Both the position numbers and the translations under genes were made by a program. A stretch of 64,000 nucleotides of DNA from Hydnum rufescens UP504. Its lineage: Eukaryota; Basidiomycota; Agaricomycetes; Cantharellales; Hydnaceae. Positions 33,898 to 44,765 of the stretch are shown here, one piece after another. The notes below the pieces were generated by a model. The model had not been told where the DNA came from. It made no database searches and saw only the letters and a list, made by a program, of their open reading frames with translations. The stretch covers positions 142,544 to 206,543 of the forward strand of contig MU129018.1 of NCBI GenBank assembly GCA_014904985.1, in the 5' to 3' direction. Within the stretch, counting starts at the first letter, position 1; every line of letters begins with the position of its first letter.

Positions 33898-34531
33898 ATG
33901 ATGCAGACCACTCAGGCTGAGAGCATTACCCCACCAAAACCGCCTAGAGTCTATAAGTGTGAGCAGCCTGGATACTACGGAATTTTATCCGAGGTCAGAC
34001 TTTGTCTTGGGAGGCGTACTCCAGCCAATGCAGCACATTGGTACCAACTGGTATGTCCTCCACCTCCGGAATCACTCATGTCCATCTAAATCATCTCAAT
34101 AGTGTTCCGAAGGCAATCCAAAGAGGAATATAACTTGCCTCTCTGCCTCTCTGGAACGAGAGAAGTTTCCCCCGACTCATATTGCGCTCATTGCTGCATA
34201 CGAGCTAAAGGCCGTCAAGAATATTACCGAAAATGAATCTATCGAATGCAGTGTCGTGACGTGCAAATATCAAAATGGAAAGAGGTGCCCGGGGGCCAAG
34301 AACTGTGCCTTTCGACGTTGCAAAACCCATTGTGAAGAACTTCAAAATTCGAATCCAGGCCTCAGGTGTGGGATCCATAGGAATGATGGTGTTGAAGATT
34401 CAGCTGGTATTTTGTCTATCTTTCTCTGTGCTGTGCGAACCAAAAAGCTGCCGCAAAATGGGGAACAAGACGAAAAAAACGCATTAGGACCTCAAGTGAT
34501 GCATCCTCAAGAACGCCGGGATCCACACTGA
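33898..34531 (+). CDS. Small Cys-rich protein, two exons (unknown function)
   Basis: The ATG at 33898 opens exon 1 (33898-34050; KPPRVYKCEQPGYYGILSE). A 52-nt intron (34051-34102, GTATGT..CAATAG) joins in phase 0 to exon 2 (34103-34531). Exon 2 contains NITENESIECSVVTCKY and then a Cys/His cluster with spacing C-x7-C-x5-C-x4-C-x3-H-C across CKYQNGKRCPGAKNCAFRRC, followed by CGIH. That pattern looks like a small zinc-binding knuckle of the kind seen in several fungal hypothetical and transposon-associated proteins; the family is not identified. It sits in about 1 kb (33650-34700) that copy I's neighbourhood lacks, so it is an insertion relative to that module. The first 26 codons are repeated at 37969-38046. 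Confidence 0.45.
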
Positions 34532-34730
34532 GGATTTCAATGAGCCTGGCCATAATAGGGAGTGAATCGGGAAGTTCGACTCAATGGCGTTGAGTCTTCA
34601 ATCAATATATTAATTAGCTAAATTGATCCCGAGAATTCCGGTTCTTTTTCCTTCCGATTCTGATCTCGAGTTGTTGTGAATATCTCGCGACGCACTGGGG
34701 GTGCACATGGATTCCTCGCTGAAAATGGTT

Positions 34731-34915
34731 TTATTGGGCTGCCGCTGGCTCATTCCGTAATCCATCACGAGCACAAGGTTCTGGTGCGTTGGGTGTGTCC
34801 ATGGGGGTCGTCGGGGTTGGGTGGAAATGTATAGTCATTCCAATCCCAAAGGCGTTGGAACAACACGTTCTCGACCGTTGGACGATGCCTCGATACATGA
34901 ACAGGAGTGGCCCAT
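34731..34915 (-). pseudogene. Orphan Hsp70 5' leader (type 1)
   Basis: On the minus strand an ATG at 34915 begins MGHSCSCIEAS, matching MGCSCSCIDAASDG of copy A, and the sequence continues with A-type leader segments (PFGIGMT-like and the NEPAAAQ end, corresponding to QRQPNKTVL). No ATPase exon follows downstream (towards 34700 and the Cys-rich gene). It is the detached first exon of an A-type Hsp70 gene. The same arrangement occurs at 61570-61839. Confidence 0.6.
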
Positions 34916-35099
34916 ATGTAGAAGGGGGCCATAGCAATGGGGGAGACGCCCTTGAGCCAGTTATACTTTCATGCGTATTCCTTTTTCTGGCGACCATTTT
35001 CCTTCCCATTTCATTTTAGGGGCTACTAAGTGGGTATGGGTATTATGGTGATTGAGAGGGGCGGCCCGATAAGTACTTTCTCAACTCCACGTCCAAGAC

Positions 35100-35560
35100 A
35101 GATCAGGCTCAGGTCGTTGCGTTGAACCTCCACCGGTCACTGATATCTACAGCGTCAACGGTCCCAGCTGGCCAACTACAGGTGGACAATTTCACAACTC
35201 TGCGATATAAACACAGATGGTATGGTGGATCAAAAAACACTCCTGGAGTCTACAAAGGCAGGCCTCCAATATTAATATCAAAGCAATTTTTGAATATCTG
35301 CAGTGAAATTATGTTATTCAGCTACTAAAGGAAGATCCTGCATAGATATATTAGTAGCGTGTCTATCAGTGGGTGGATTCCTCCCTCCCTGGGATGGCCC
35401 GGAAATCATGGGCGGCTCGCGCGAGGGTAGGAAAAGAACATTGATTTGGCTTCCAGAATACGAATGCATCACTATCCATGTGGACCCGAGGTCCCAAAAG
35501 ATAGTGTGCGGCTTCTCGGCTTGTGGCCTTGAGTTTTGGATTTAGGGGCAATATATCCAT
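35100..35560 (+). other. Duplicated unidentified segment W, copy 1
   Basis: Homologous to 62030-62470. Both carry plus-strand frames with NLHRSLISTA, then a YKYRW or YKHRW motif, and further on SWDG or PWDG followed by a GSREGRK or GLHEGRK stretch. In this copy the frame is broken between the two parts; at 62 kb it is open for 163 codons. I do not recognise the family. It adjoins the orphan Hsp70 leader in both places. Confidence 0.45.
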
Positions 35561-36487
35561 GGCATCAGGAGAGCTGAGAACCTGGTGTGCTGGAGTGTGC
35601 TGGGCATACTCAATTTAATCTTGCGTGGCTATATCCGTACAGTACTATGCACCCGAACGCCACCCACGGGTCCCACCGCTCAGGTTGGAGTTGCTTGGGG
35701 GCCAACCCCGACCCGCCGCCTGCGACCCAACTGGGCTGGTCATCTGCTCTGGCCTGACTTGTCAAAAGCCCTAATCCAGATGTGAATGGGACATTGAAAG
35801 CTGTGCCGAGTGGAGCCCAACTGGAATAGTCGGAGAGAATGACTGATTTATATCACCTGTAGGCGCGGAAGGTACAAGCGGTCTGGGCCGATCAGTACAG
35901 TGGGCCGGTCAACTTTCGTACCAGACGTTCAGGGTGGCAGTGGCTAGGTCTCCATAGTACTGATGGGTGCAAACAACCCAATAATTCAAATCCAATAAAA
36001 TCACATCCACTCCAGTGGGCATATCACTTTTGAGTCCAAAGACACGACGACGGAAGAGAGTGGCGGCAAATGGAGTGATCGGTCGGCTCGAACCGGGCTT
36101 TGCATCCAGTGGCTGAACTCCACGGGACATGGCTACTAGTACTGCTAGAGACTGCTACTGTACTTTCCCACACCCACCCCACTACTAGCCGAGTCGTGAG
36201 AGTTGTGAGCGATCCTACCCACCCGCACAGTCAGATCCGGCGAAACTCATGCACTGAGACTAGTGAAGCAAGTTGTTTCGCAACTCTCTCACACACCCAT
36301 GCAAATAGTGACAGCGATTTATTGTGACGCGGTAACAGAGCAATCCAGACCCGCTAGCCCAACGTTACTGTTTATGGCGGAGTTTGAATTGTGATGGCGC
36401 GCCACTGTTGTCACGTTGCAGGACGCACGGGTTTGTTTTACTGTATATGCCGCATCGGGCTGCCTACGTTAATTCTTCGCATCCAGT
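35560..36487. other. Intergenic, no gene recognised
   Basis: Spacer leading to the duplicated patch. It contains C-rich stretches around 36160-36240. No repeat partner or domain was noticed. Confidence 0.35.
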
Positions 36488-38046
36488 GCTCAAATCACCC
36501 TACCCATCATTTTTTATAGCAACAATTCGGTCCAGTAATTGGATCGATCATACGTCCAGCTGATGGAGAACAGCATGGTGTCGCGGTGGAGTTCGATTCG
36601 ACGTTGTTCTCCCATCTCTTCTGTAATTCAACCGCAGAATGTGTTCAGGCGCGTTGCGCTGTCCACTGAGCTGGAAGACAGGACAATGAGGCCAGCGTAA
36701 ATCACAACGTTGCAGGTGAGATCGTTCTGTGAGTACAGGTGAGTTGCAATAGGCTCTTTGTCCGCCGCTTTGAATTCTGAATTCTGTTTTTAATTCTCTA
36801 GAGTGGAATATATCGTCAGGAGAGGTGCGAGTGTCGTGAAGGACGCAAGAATTGAGCTCCGAGTGCGCAAACTTTGCACCTCGCAATATGGTATGTATTT
36901 CTGCATTAAATGTGGAGCATCCTCTCGAGTGATTGTGGCTCACCGCTGTTAATTATTCAGATCGTACCCTCGACATCGTGCTGTGCACCTCGAATGCGAG
37001 GAAAGCAATCGGTACTTCGACCAAGAGCAAGGCGAGGAATTGTGCCGTTGTCATATTGACCTCGGGACGTATCCAAGCTTCCTGGAACAAGTGGAGCCTC
37101 ACCGTTTGGGAACTTCTACGTTGGTGGGTGGAATCATTTGGAGCGTTGTTGTGCGATCGACGCGTATCTTTGGCGTAGATTTCGTCCTTGGGTTTGAGAT
37201 GGAACACGCGGGTGAGATTGTCATCTCTTTCCTCTCCTACAACGCTAGCGGAACTGATGCTGTTCTTAATTGGGCATAGAGATTCGATGTGTGCTCCTTT
37301 ACAAACGGGGTGGGGTGTGGACGTCGCCTGTCATCCTTGTCGTCATCTTTTCCCCCCTCTTTAATATGCCTCTTTGCCGTTGACATCATTCTTGGATGGT
37401 TAGGCTAATGGATCTCTTGCTCACCACGTCTCAAAGAATGTATCCGTAAATGCGAGAATCTTGGAGATCGTGCCAGAGGAAAATGAATCCCAGAGCCAAC
37501 CGACGAGGCAATCGATATCTCGACCGACGTAGTCCTGATTCCCGCTTTGCCGCCGAACGGCTTCGCAGAATTCGGCTTCTTGGGTGAATACAATAAGACT
37601 CACGCCGTGTTCATCATAACCCACATATACGCAAATGTGCCCTGCCGAAAAGCAGTCTCCAAAGTGAAATCTAGCGGTCGGAGGTGGCGTTAACGGACAG
37701 AATTACAGTTGGCGTCTTCCTACCTAGGAATATAGTTCCGCCGGTGCGTCAGGTATTCTTTTTTTCAGAAATTCGCATCCCGCGGGCTCGGAACTGGAAA
37801 GGAATCGGTTCCGGTTCGGCATCACCCGTTGTTTGATCATTGGATCACTTGGTTTGTCCAGGCACTGGCTCCCATCGGGATATCCCCCCCAAAAGTCTAG
37901 CTGGCGAGATCGGCAATGTATCTTTCAGATTAGATCACGTGTTCTTTCCATCACTTTTGTTCGACGGTATGATGCAGACCACTCAGGCTGGAAGCATTAC
38001 CCCACCAAAACCGCCTAGAGTCTATAAGTGTGAGCAGCCTGGATAC
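36488..38046 (+). pseudogene. HSPA12-like Hsp70 D' (duplicate of 32394-33975 with many 1-nt indels)
   Basis: The segment follows 32394-33975 base for base, apart from frequent single-base losses and gains spread over exons, introns and intergenic sequence alike. Examples are GGTTCC to GGTCC, GGAGACACAG to GGAGAACAG, GTTGGTTCT to GTTGTTCT and TTTGGTCC to TTTGTCC. It covers exons 11-14 of the Hsp70 gene, block V and the start of the Cys-rich gene, and stops abruptly at 38046, where copy E begins. No exon 11-14 frame survives. The indel pattern, biased to short homopolymers and blind to coding, looks more like uncorrected long-read sequence than ordinary decay. Confidence 0.75.
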
Positions 38047-40099
38047 ATTTTAGCCCCCCAAAAATGTTGTGGATTTGGTGGCAGATTATCTTTCTTGCAT
38101 ATGGATGGTGCGGGCAAATCATTCAAAAACATACACACTTTCCTAACCCAATTTCCATCTTAGTACACGAAGAATCAGATTCATCTAGAAAATGCCTCGT
38201 GTTCATTAAGTGCGTCATGTGCGGTCCTGTTTTCGAGAGCTGAATTTTAACCATCACCAGGCCTGCCGAGGTATACCTAAGTACGTTACAATTATTGCTT
38301 CCTTCACTTCACCTCTTATCTAACCCTCTATTACAGCTGCTCCCTCATCATGGGTCTGCACGCATCTTTGCTTCTTCGGGAGGCTGCCATTAAAGCGTCG
38401 CCATAATCCACCTATCGATCATGTGCTTGTCTGATGCTTTCTGTACATAGAGGCCTAGTTGTTCAGGATTCTGAATTTGAAGACATCTATTGGCAAGAGC
38501 GGCTTCACATTATTCCGTACGATAGCTTCTTTGCCACCTCAGATACGCTGTTCATGCGCTTCCTTGGGTTGATAGAGAGACGGAAGTTTCCGTAATTCAT
38601 TCTGTCCTTTCACCAGCCTTCAGATTCGAGCGAGGGCGACGAGGGGGTCTCACGATATGTGACGCCGGGGGAGCTACCGATTGTACGTTCTCGAATATTT
38701 GGCTCTCAACACATCCTTATGTAAAACCCTTTAGGACCTGGCTACATACAACGTCCTGCGAGGTTTGGGAGCCCCTAAGATGGTCGAGGCCGCTCCACGC
38801 TCTGGGTCCTATTGCGGATCTCTATTTTTAGACTTGCGTTTTCGCGAGCTTATACAGATGCGTCTCGCTGCTCACCCAGTGCATTTGGACGAAGCGAGCC
38901 TAGCGCACTTCGTGCGCTCATTTTCGCGATCGGAGAAGTTGGAGTATCAAGGCGCCGAGGAAGACACAAGAACTGTTTCGATTCAAATGCCTTCATGTTG
39001 AGGATTTGCGTAAGCTGCGATTGCCTTCTGCTGGTACTCGCATTAAGCGAATGTCGTTTCTAGATGATCCGCCGTTGGGCTCGACCATGGTGAATTAGTC
39101 ATCCCTGGGGATGTTCTCCGTCGCGAGGTGTTTGATCCTATTGTTGAACAAGCGAGTGCTCTTTCTTTCTCATTCGGAAACATCATATCAGATGTCATTT
39201 TCTGTTCCATTCAGGTCCTGGATTCTATTGTGACGCATGTGGAGGCTTCCAAAGTACGCCTAGACGCACTGCTTCTTGTTGGCGGGTTCTCTGCGAATGA
39301 GTACTTGTTTCAGCGCATAACCGTTGGTCACATTCACTTCCATCTCCATTTCTCAGAGGGATAATCTATCTTTTCTTACAGGACAATTCAGCACCAGTCT
39401 TGTATCCGTTATTCGTCCAGCCGATAGAGACCTCGACGTCATGCCACGGTGGAGCTCGATTCAGTGTTAGCTCCCTCGTCTCCTCTGTGATTCACCCACA
39501 GAACGTGTTCAGGCACGTTGCGTTACCTGCTGAGCGGGAGGACAGAATGATGAGACCGGTCTACATCACGAGTGCTGGAGGCGGGACACTCTGCGAGCAC
39601 AGGTAGACCACAATAGCTCGTTATGTTTGACGCTTGGAGTTTTGAGTCGTGTTTGATTTTCTAGGGTGGAATACATAGTCAGGAGAGGAGCCAGTATCGT
39701 GAAAGGGGTAGGAGCGAGCTCCGACTGCGTAAAGCTTTGCACCTCGCGATATGGTATGCGTCTCTGCGTTCATTATGGACATCCTATTCAACTGTCTGGA
39801 CAACCTCTCAATGTTCAGATCGTACGTTCGAACTGGTGCTTTACACCTCGAATGGCGAACAGACTAGCGGTACTTCGATGAAGAGGAAGGTGAGGAATTG
39901 TGCCGTTGTCGCGTTGACCTAGGGACGTACCCAAGTTTCCGGGAACAAGTGGAGGCTCGCCGTTTGGGATTTCTACGTTGGTCGGTGTGAATTTCGTTAA
40001 GGCGTTAGTACGATTGATGTGTACTTTCGCCATCCAGATTTCGTGCTTGGGTTTGAGATGGGTAGCGCAGGTAGGATCATCATCTCTTGGCTCTGCTGA
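38047..40099 (+). pseudogene. HSPA12-like Hsp70 copy E (lacks exons 1-2)
   Basis: The copy begins exactly at the intron 2 acceptor and exon 3 (PPKNVVDLVADYL from about 38052) and is fused to the end of D'. Later exons are recognisable: VPSSW..ASLLLREAAIKA, EAAPRSGSYCGSLFLDLRF (from 38780), DDPPLG with one base missing near 39068, LLLVGGFSANEYLF (about 39280), YITSAGGGTLCEHR and the YIVRRGAS block (39667). The last exon stops at a TGA at 40097-40099. Several 1-nt indels break it (near 38966, 39068, 39700, 39880). It is the inverted partner of copy G. Confidence 0.75.
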
Positions 40100-40298
40100 A
40101 ATGCTAGCGGAACTGATATCATTCTATAATTGTGGTGTAGAGATTCGATGTGTGCTCCTTTACAAGGGGGTGAAATGCGGAAGTGTCACCTGTCATCCTC
40201 GTAGCTCTCGTGCCCCTCGTCTTATTATAGTTCCTTGGTGTTGACCGTAACTCTTGGATGGTAGATTGGAATCTATTATCCACCTTGTGCTGTGATGA

Positions 40299-40314
40299 TG
40301 TATGTATGTATGTA
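40299..40314. repeat. (ATGT)n microsatellite
   Basis: A short TATG/ATGT run downstream of copy E. A longer version lies at 47771-47803 downstream of copy F, and a TATG/TACA stretch lies at 4045-4062 downstream of copy A, so a microsatellite is a shared part of the 3' flank. Confidence 0.7.
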
Positions 40315-40559
40315 CGAACACGAGAATTCTTGGAGATCCTTTGCCACAGTGAAACGGTTCCAATCTTTGGGGATGAACGAATTCGGATTCCCGAGATAGA
40401 TCATTGCCACTGGCCCCTCTGGCCATGTGGCAGGTTGCTGGATCAGCTAGCATTCGAGCGTAGGTCCTCGGTACTCGCCTCCGTCTTGGTCGCCCGCAGC
40501 TGCTACCACACTCTTGTGAAAAAATTTTCGATCAGCTATCCAAAATAGGCTTCAGTTCT

Positions 40560-41200
40560 CACCAGTCATCGTACGTTTTCCTGCCATCTTTCCACTTCGC
40601 ACTGGTTGGGGCAGGAGCATTGGGAATACTTCTCGCCGGTCGATTTCATCCCCCAACCCGAGGAACCATCATTCTATTCACAGAGCAGAAAAAGAAAGCA
40701 GTCTCCTGAAGGACAATCGTGTCAATACCCCCCCCCGAGGGGAAGCCTGATTACGCTCCCGGTATTAATAGTACGATCTCGTAGGGTCTCAGAAAGGCGG
40801 TGGGGTCGCGAATACGATTGAACTTTGGATGCCGGTGCGCGTTCTATCGGGACAGGAAGCTTCAATCTCCATACAGTCTACCTATAAGTACGCGAAGTTC
40901 TCATCATCCACTGGGGTATCCTCTTTATGCACGATCGCTAGGATTGATCGAGGACGCTTACCGTGGTCGCCGATGGCAGAGCGGAGATCAATTGGGAGGT
41001 GTTGCATCTCGATGAGATCGCCTTGTCACGTCGCAGGCACAAGGGTTCCTAGGGACTTATGTCAGGAGTAAGACTCGTGGGGAAACTCATTCAAATCTTG
41101 CACATTTCGGAGAATGACGTAGGGGTTAGGACCGGCATCTATCGAGGCTAGATCGAACAAGCGGTAAGGGCCATTGGGGGAGGGGCGATGCCGGATTGAG
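40560..41200 (-). pseudogene. ENC-FF family gene X3 (inverted, indel-rich copy of X4)
   Basis: Reverse complement of 48290-48930 with frequent small indels. The exon 3 region (40640-40720) carries the complement of the ENCFFFCS motif. The intron with GTAAGCGTCCTCGATC (about 40945-40960 on the minus strand) and the WCKDL-type exon (about 41090) follow in order. No complete frame remains. It forms part of the left arm of the large inverted repeat. Confidence 0.6.
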
Positions 41201-41869
41201 TGGGTGGAACAATTCGATTCCACAAACGTCCCTTCCTATCCCTCTTGCGGCTCTTCTTTCAGCTTGCACGGTTTCCCGCTACGTGTTCTTTGCGACGATG
41301 AGACATCATGGTTTTGTGTATGTTAAGTTCATCCTCGGCGTGCCAGTGCTCGCGGTCTTAATCTTCCTAAACGAAAGTGCGATGTCCTTGTCCCCAGTCA
41401 TGGATGTTGAATGAAGAGAATGTTAGATACTGTAGGTGAATAATTTATCATACTTTAACCTCCAGTTAATGGGTGTGCAGCATGATCGGCCACGACGGGG
41501 GTTGAGTACAAGGAAGGGGAATTTACCAAAAATGCAGCTGAACATAATTCCCGGCCAGAGGGCCTCGAGCCAGGAATTTTCGTCGCCGAATGCCAATCTG
41601 GGTTTGTCTATATGAAGATTTTCATGTGCATTTGACTGCTAGCGAAGAATTCCAGAAATTCCCGGTGCAACATACAACCTGCTCCTACATCTACTTGCAG
41701 CAACACGGTAGCATTACTGGATCCATCGAAGAATTATGATCAACACCAAGGAATTACCACTACAGAGGAGGGCATGGTAGCGGCGAGGGTGACATGCTAC
41801 GGTCCCATTTCCCCCTGTAAAGGACACACATCGAAGCCTTATCCCCAATTAAAATCAGGTCATGGCATA

Positions 41870-43460
41870 TTTCGGTTAGAGGCAAGAGTGATAATTCCCA
41901 CCCGCGCTGTCCATTCTCAACCCGAGCACGAAATCTGTGCGAAAATACATGTGAACCAACAACACCCCGAATGAGGACATTCCACACCCACCAACGTAGA
42001 AATTTCCCAAAATGGTAGCTGAGACTCCGCTTTGCTCCAGGGAAGCCTCGGGTACGTCTCGAGGATCAATACGATCAACGGCACAGTTCCTCGCCACCCT
42101 CTTCAATCGAAGTACCGCCTGGTTTTGGCACCGGGAGTATAAAGCACTAGATCGAAGGTCTACGATCTAAGTGATTGATGAATGGTGAGCAGGATCAATA
42201 TCTAATCGGAATTTCCACATTGACCGCAGAATACATACTATACGGAGGAGCAAATTTCCGCAGTCGGAGTCCTCTCCTACTTCCTTTCGTGAACAATGGC
42301 TCCTCTCCAGACGATGTATTTCACTCTAGAATAAAACACATGTGGTTCCGAGATGGACGACGTGAGCGGCTATGTGTAATTTACCGCGCTCACAGAAACA
42401 TGTGCCTGCAACACTTTGATAGATAGGCGCTCATTCTCGGCTATTCTCTTTCGGCGGGAGGGACCCGCCTGGAATAAAATTCTGCGGTTGAATTCACAGA
42501 AAACGAGGGAACAATTGCCGAATCGAGTTTCCACCGGCGACACGCACGCTACGTCTCATCAGCTGACGATGATCGATCAATACTGGACCTGAATATGCTA
42601 TAAAAAGGGTGGATAGGTTATCTTAAGAGATAGCGCAATTGAAGTAATCCCCACCGACGCTTATGCGTTGAAATAAATAGTCATCGCAGAGAAGCCACCC
42701 AACGAGAAGCAATACATCTAGGCGTAGCGCGCAAGCTTGCACATGCGTCGCGATAGAATGAAGAACCTGCACGGAACAGAAGTTAGATTTGTATGGATAG
42801 ATTTCCATAGAGAAAAGAACAACCCACTTCCTTTAACGACGGATCCGGAACCCTCCGGCGGAGACGCCCCTGGGAAGACTAATATCACCATTGTACAGCC
42901 CAACGGCGGTCCATCTAAGGATGATGCATCTCTTGTAATGCGGAACACCACGAACGGGACAAAAGGTTCTCACCCCAATCTTCGCATGAGGCATTAATCG
43001 ACAATTTCTCCCGTCCTCGGGCTCTGTAGGCACTTCTCTGATCGTGAAATCTGTAGCATGAAGTATCCAGCTCGCTTCCCAGATGAACCGGTGAGCAGCG
43101 AGACGTGCCCTGCACGAGCTTGCGAAAGTCAGGTCTAAACAAGACCCATGGACAGCCAGAACGTTTGCACCTCTTGCGAGTCTTAGGGTTCCTAGCTCGC
43201 AGATTTTGTAGGAAGCCAGGTCCTACAGCTTTACATAGGATGTGCAGAGTGATACTCGAGGTACGCTACTGTGGCCCCACCAACATCCACATATCGTGAG
43301 GACCTGGTCCGCTGGATTTGAAAGCGGTGAAAGGAAGGAATGAATTGCAGAGGTTCTGTCTCTCTATCATTTTTGCGTGGCGGATCAGCAATGTATCTGA
43401 TGTCGTGAAGGAGTAAAACTACGCACGGAATAAGTGCAGTCGGTCCTGCCAATATTCTAT
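41870..43460 (-). pseudogene. HSPA12-like Hsp70 copy J (inverted, indel-rich copy of F)
   Basis: Minus-strand equivalent of exons 6-14 of copy F. Motifs seen: LDVLLLVGWLLCDDYLFQRI (about 42700; copy F reads LLLVGGFSANDYLFQRI), and the final exon DFVLGLRMDSAGG ending at about 41875. Small indels occur every few tens of bases, for example GTACCGCCTGGTTTTGGC against GTACCGCCTGGTTTGGTC. No exon longer than about 60 codons stays in frame. Confidence 0.7.
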
Positions 43461-43469
43461 CATATGTCT

Positions 43470-44050
43470 GAGAAGGACAGTGACTGATGGTGTCCGTTAC
43501 CTGTGTTACCCCCTTGGGGAGACTGATTTTTTTCTTTAGCGATCGTGTGGAGATTCGTTTCCCCGGGCCAGAAATGTGGGTGCATTACCTGATTCCACCC
43601 TTCTCCATGTGGTAAAGTTTTCCTCATGTTAATAAAGCTTGGGTTCCTGATGCGTCAGCGGCAGGTCCCTAGTAGTAGTATTAATAATCCGCGAGACTGC
43701 GCCCCGTCCATGGGAGTGGTAATGATCTTTCATGCACTTGATGTCGTTACGTGCGATTAATCTCCTGTAAGGAAGGAAGAATCATGGTGCCCGATTCCAC
43801 TAACACCGCCAGGCGGTGCTATTGTATGGATCTCCTTCGCGGTCCAACGAGACGCGATCTTCTGGTGGAGCACCGGGACTCCGCTCTGGTGCTTCATGTG
43901 CACCACCCAAAGAACATTAAGTGGTGGCCCGGTGAAGGTAAGGGAGTTCCAAGCCCTCTCGGAGGGCGTTTCCCGCTCACTGGTCCGACTTCACAGCATG
44001 TGAATAGTTTGTCTCAGAGGGCTTCGCCTGCGTCCTAGGATAAACTGTTG
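43470..44050 (+). other. End of a K-type Hsp70 remnant plus block S, copy 4
   Basis: 43480-43620 matches the end of K6 (63440-63550), including GGGAGACTGATTTTTTTCTTTAG and TGTGGGTGCATTACCTG. 43620-44050 matches block S (compare 63560-63950), with the frame VEHRDSALVLHVHHPKN at about 43870. The rest of the K gene is missing and the region abuts the indel-rich copy J. Confidence 0.5.
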
Positions 44051-44720
44051 CTCTCTTCATTTCTACTTTAAGCCGGTGCTCCTGCAGGGGTATGCAATCA
44101 GCTGGGTGAATCACTGATCACCGGTGAGAACCAAAGCATTTGATCGCCTCGTGGTGCCTGAAACGTGAAATCATGTCATTTAGACATTGAATGAACTCTC
44201 AGGGACAATATAATTATCGAGGCCCCGGTTAGGCTGTTTAGCCGAAATGCCGCACGCATTCAATTCTAGGCACCTTGACTTCGGGACCTCTATTCCAAGC
44301 CACACCGCCACCATAGTCTTCCCGACGTTACTGAATACAGATATGTTGGGGCGCCACTCCTCGATATTCTGCAGGAACGCCAGCCACTTTTCTCAATCCA
44401 GTCAAGCCCTTGGACTCTTGAGTACAAGAACAATTAAAGGCCGTGGTGTTTAATCCTACTCCATACTCTTTCCCCATCGGAACCGGCAGGGGGACCCCGG
44501 ATCTTTGATCAGGCGCAAGGCTTGCGGCCTATCAATTTCGAAGCCTTGCGTTTCTTCCAGAAAGTGCCGGTACTCGTGTTCTTCTATATCGAATTAAAGG
44601 CGCGGTAGGATGTTTTATACTCCGAAAAAACGTTCTGATTTCATTCCGAAAATATCAAATCGGGGTCGGCGGTTAATTCCTTGTACCCCCACCTATGCAC
44701 GTGGTCGATACTGGCTGTGG
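44050..44720. other. Spacer at the centre of the inverted repeat, no gene
   Basis: Loosely related to the other Hsp70 upstream regions (29400-30240 and 57300-58080), for example a shared TAGCCGAAATG. It holds the midpoint (about 44740) of the large inverted repeat. No coding region recognised. Confidence 0.4.
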
Positions 44721-44721
44721 G

Positions 44722-44728
44722 TATATAA
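44722..44728 (+). promoter_or_regulatory. TATA box of copy F
   Basis: TATATAA in the context GGGTATATAAGCACAG, 44 nt before the ATG at 44766. Conserved with the boxes of B and D. Confidence 0.55.
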
Positions 44729-44765
44729 GCACAGGTAAACCCAATATTTTGTCTTCCCCCATAGC

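Noticed and set aside
36488..43460. Reading the indel-rich patch as ancient pseudogenes
   Set aside because: Indels far outnumber substitutions by eye and also hit introns and spacers, which fits sequence error better than age; left open as a finding rather than a firm call.
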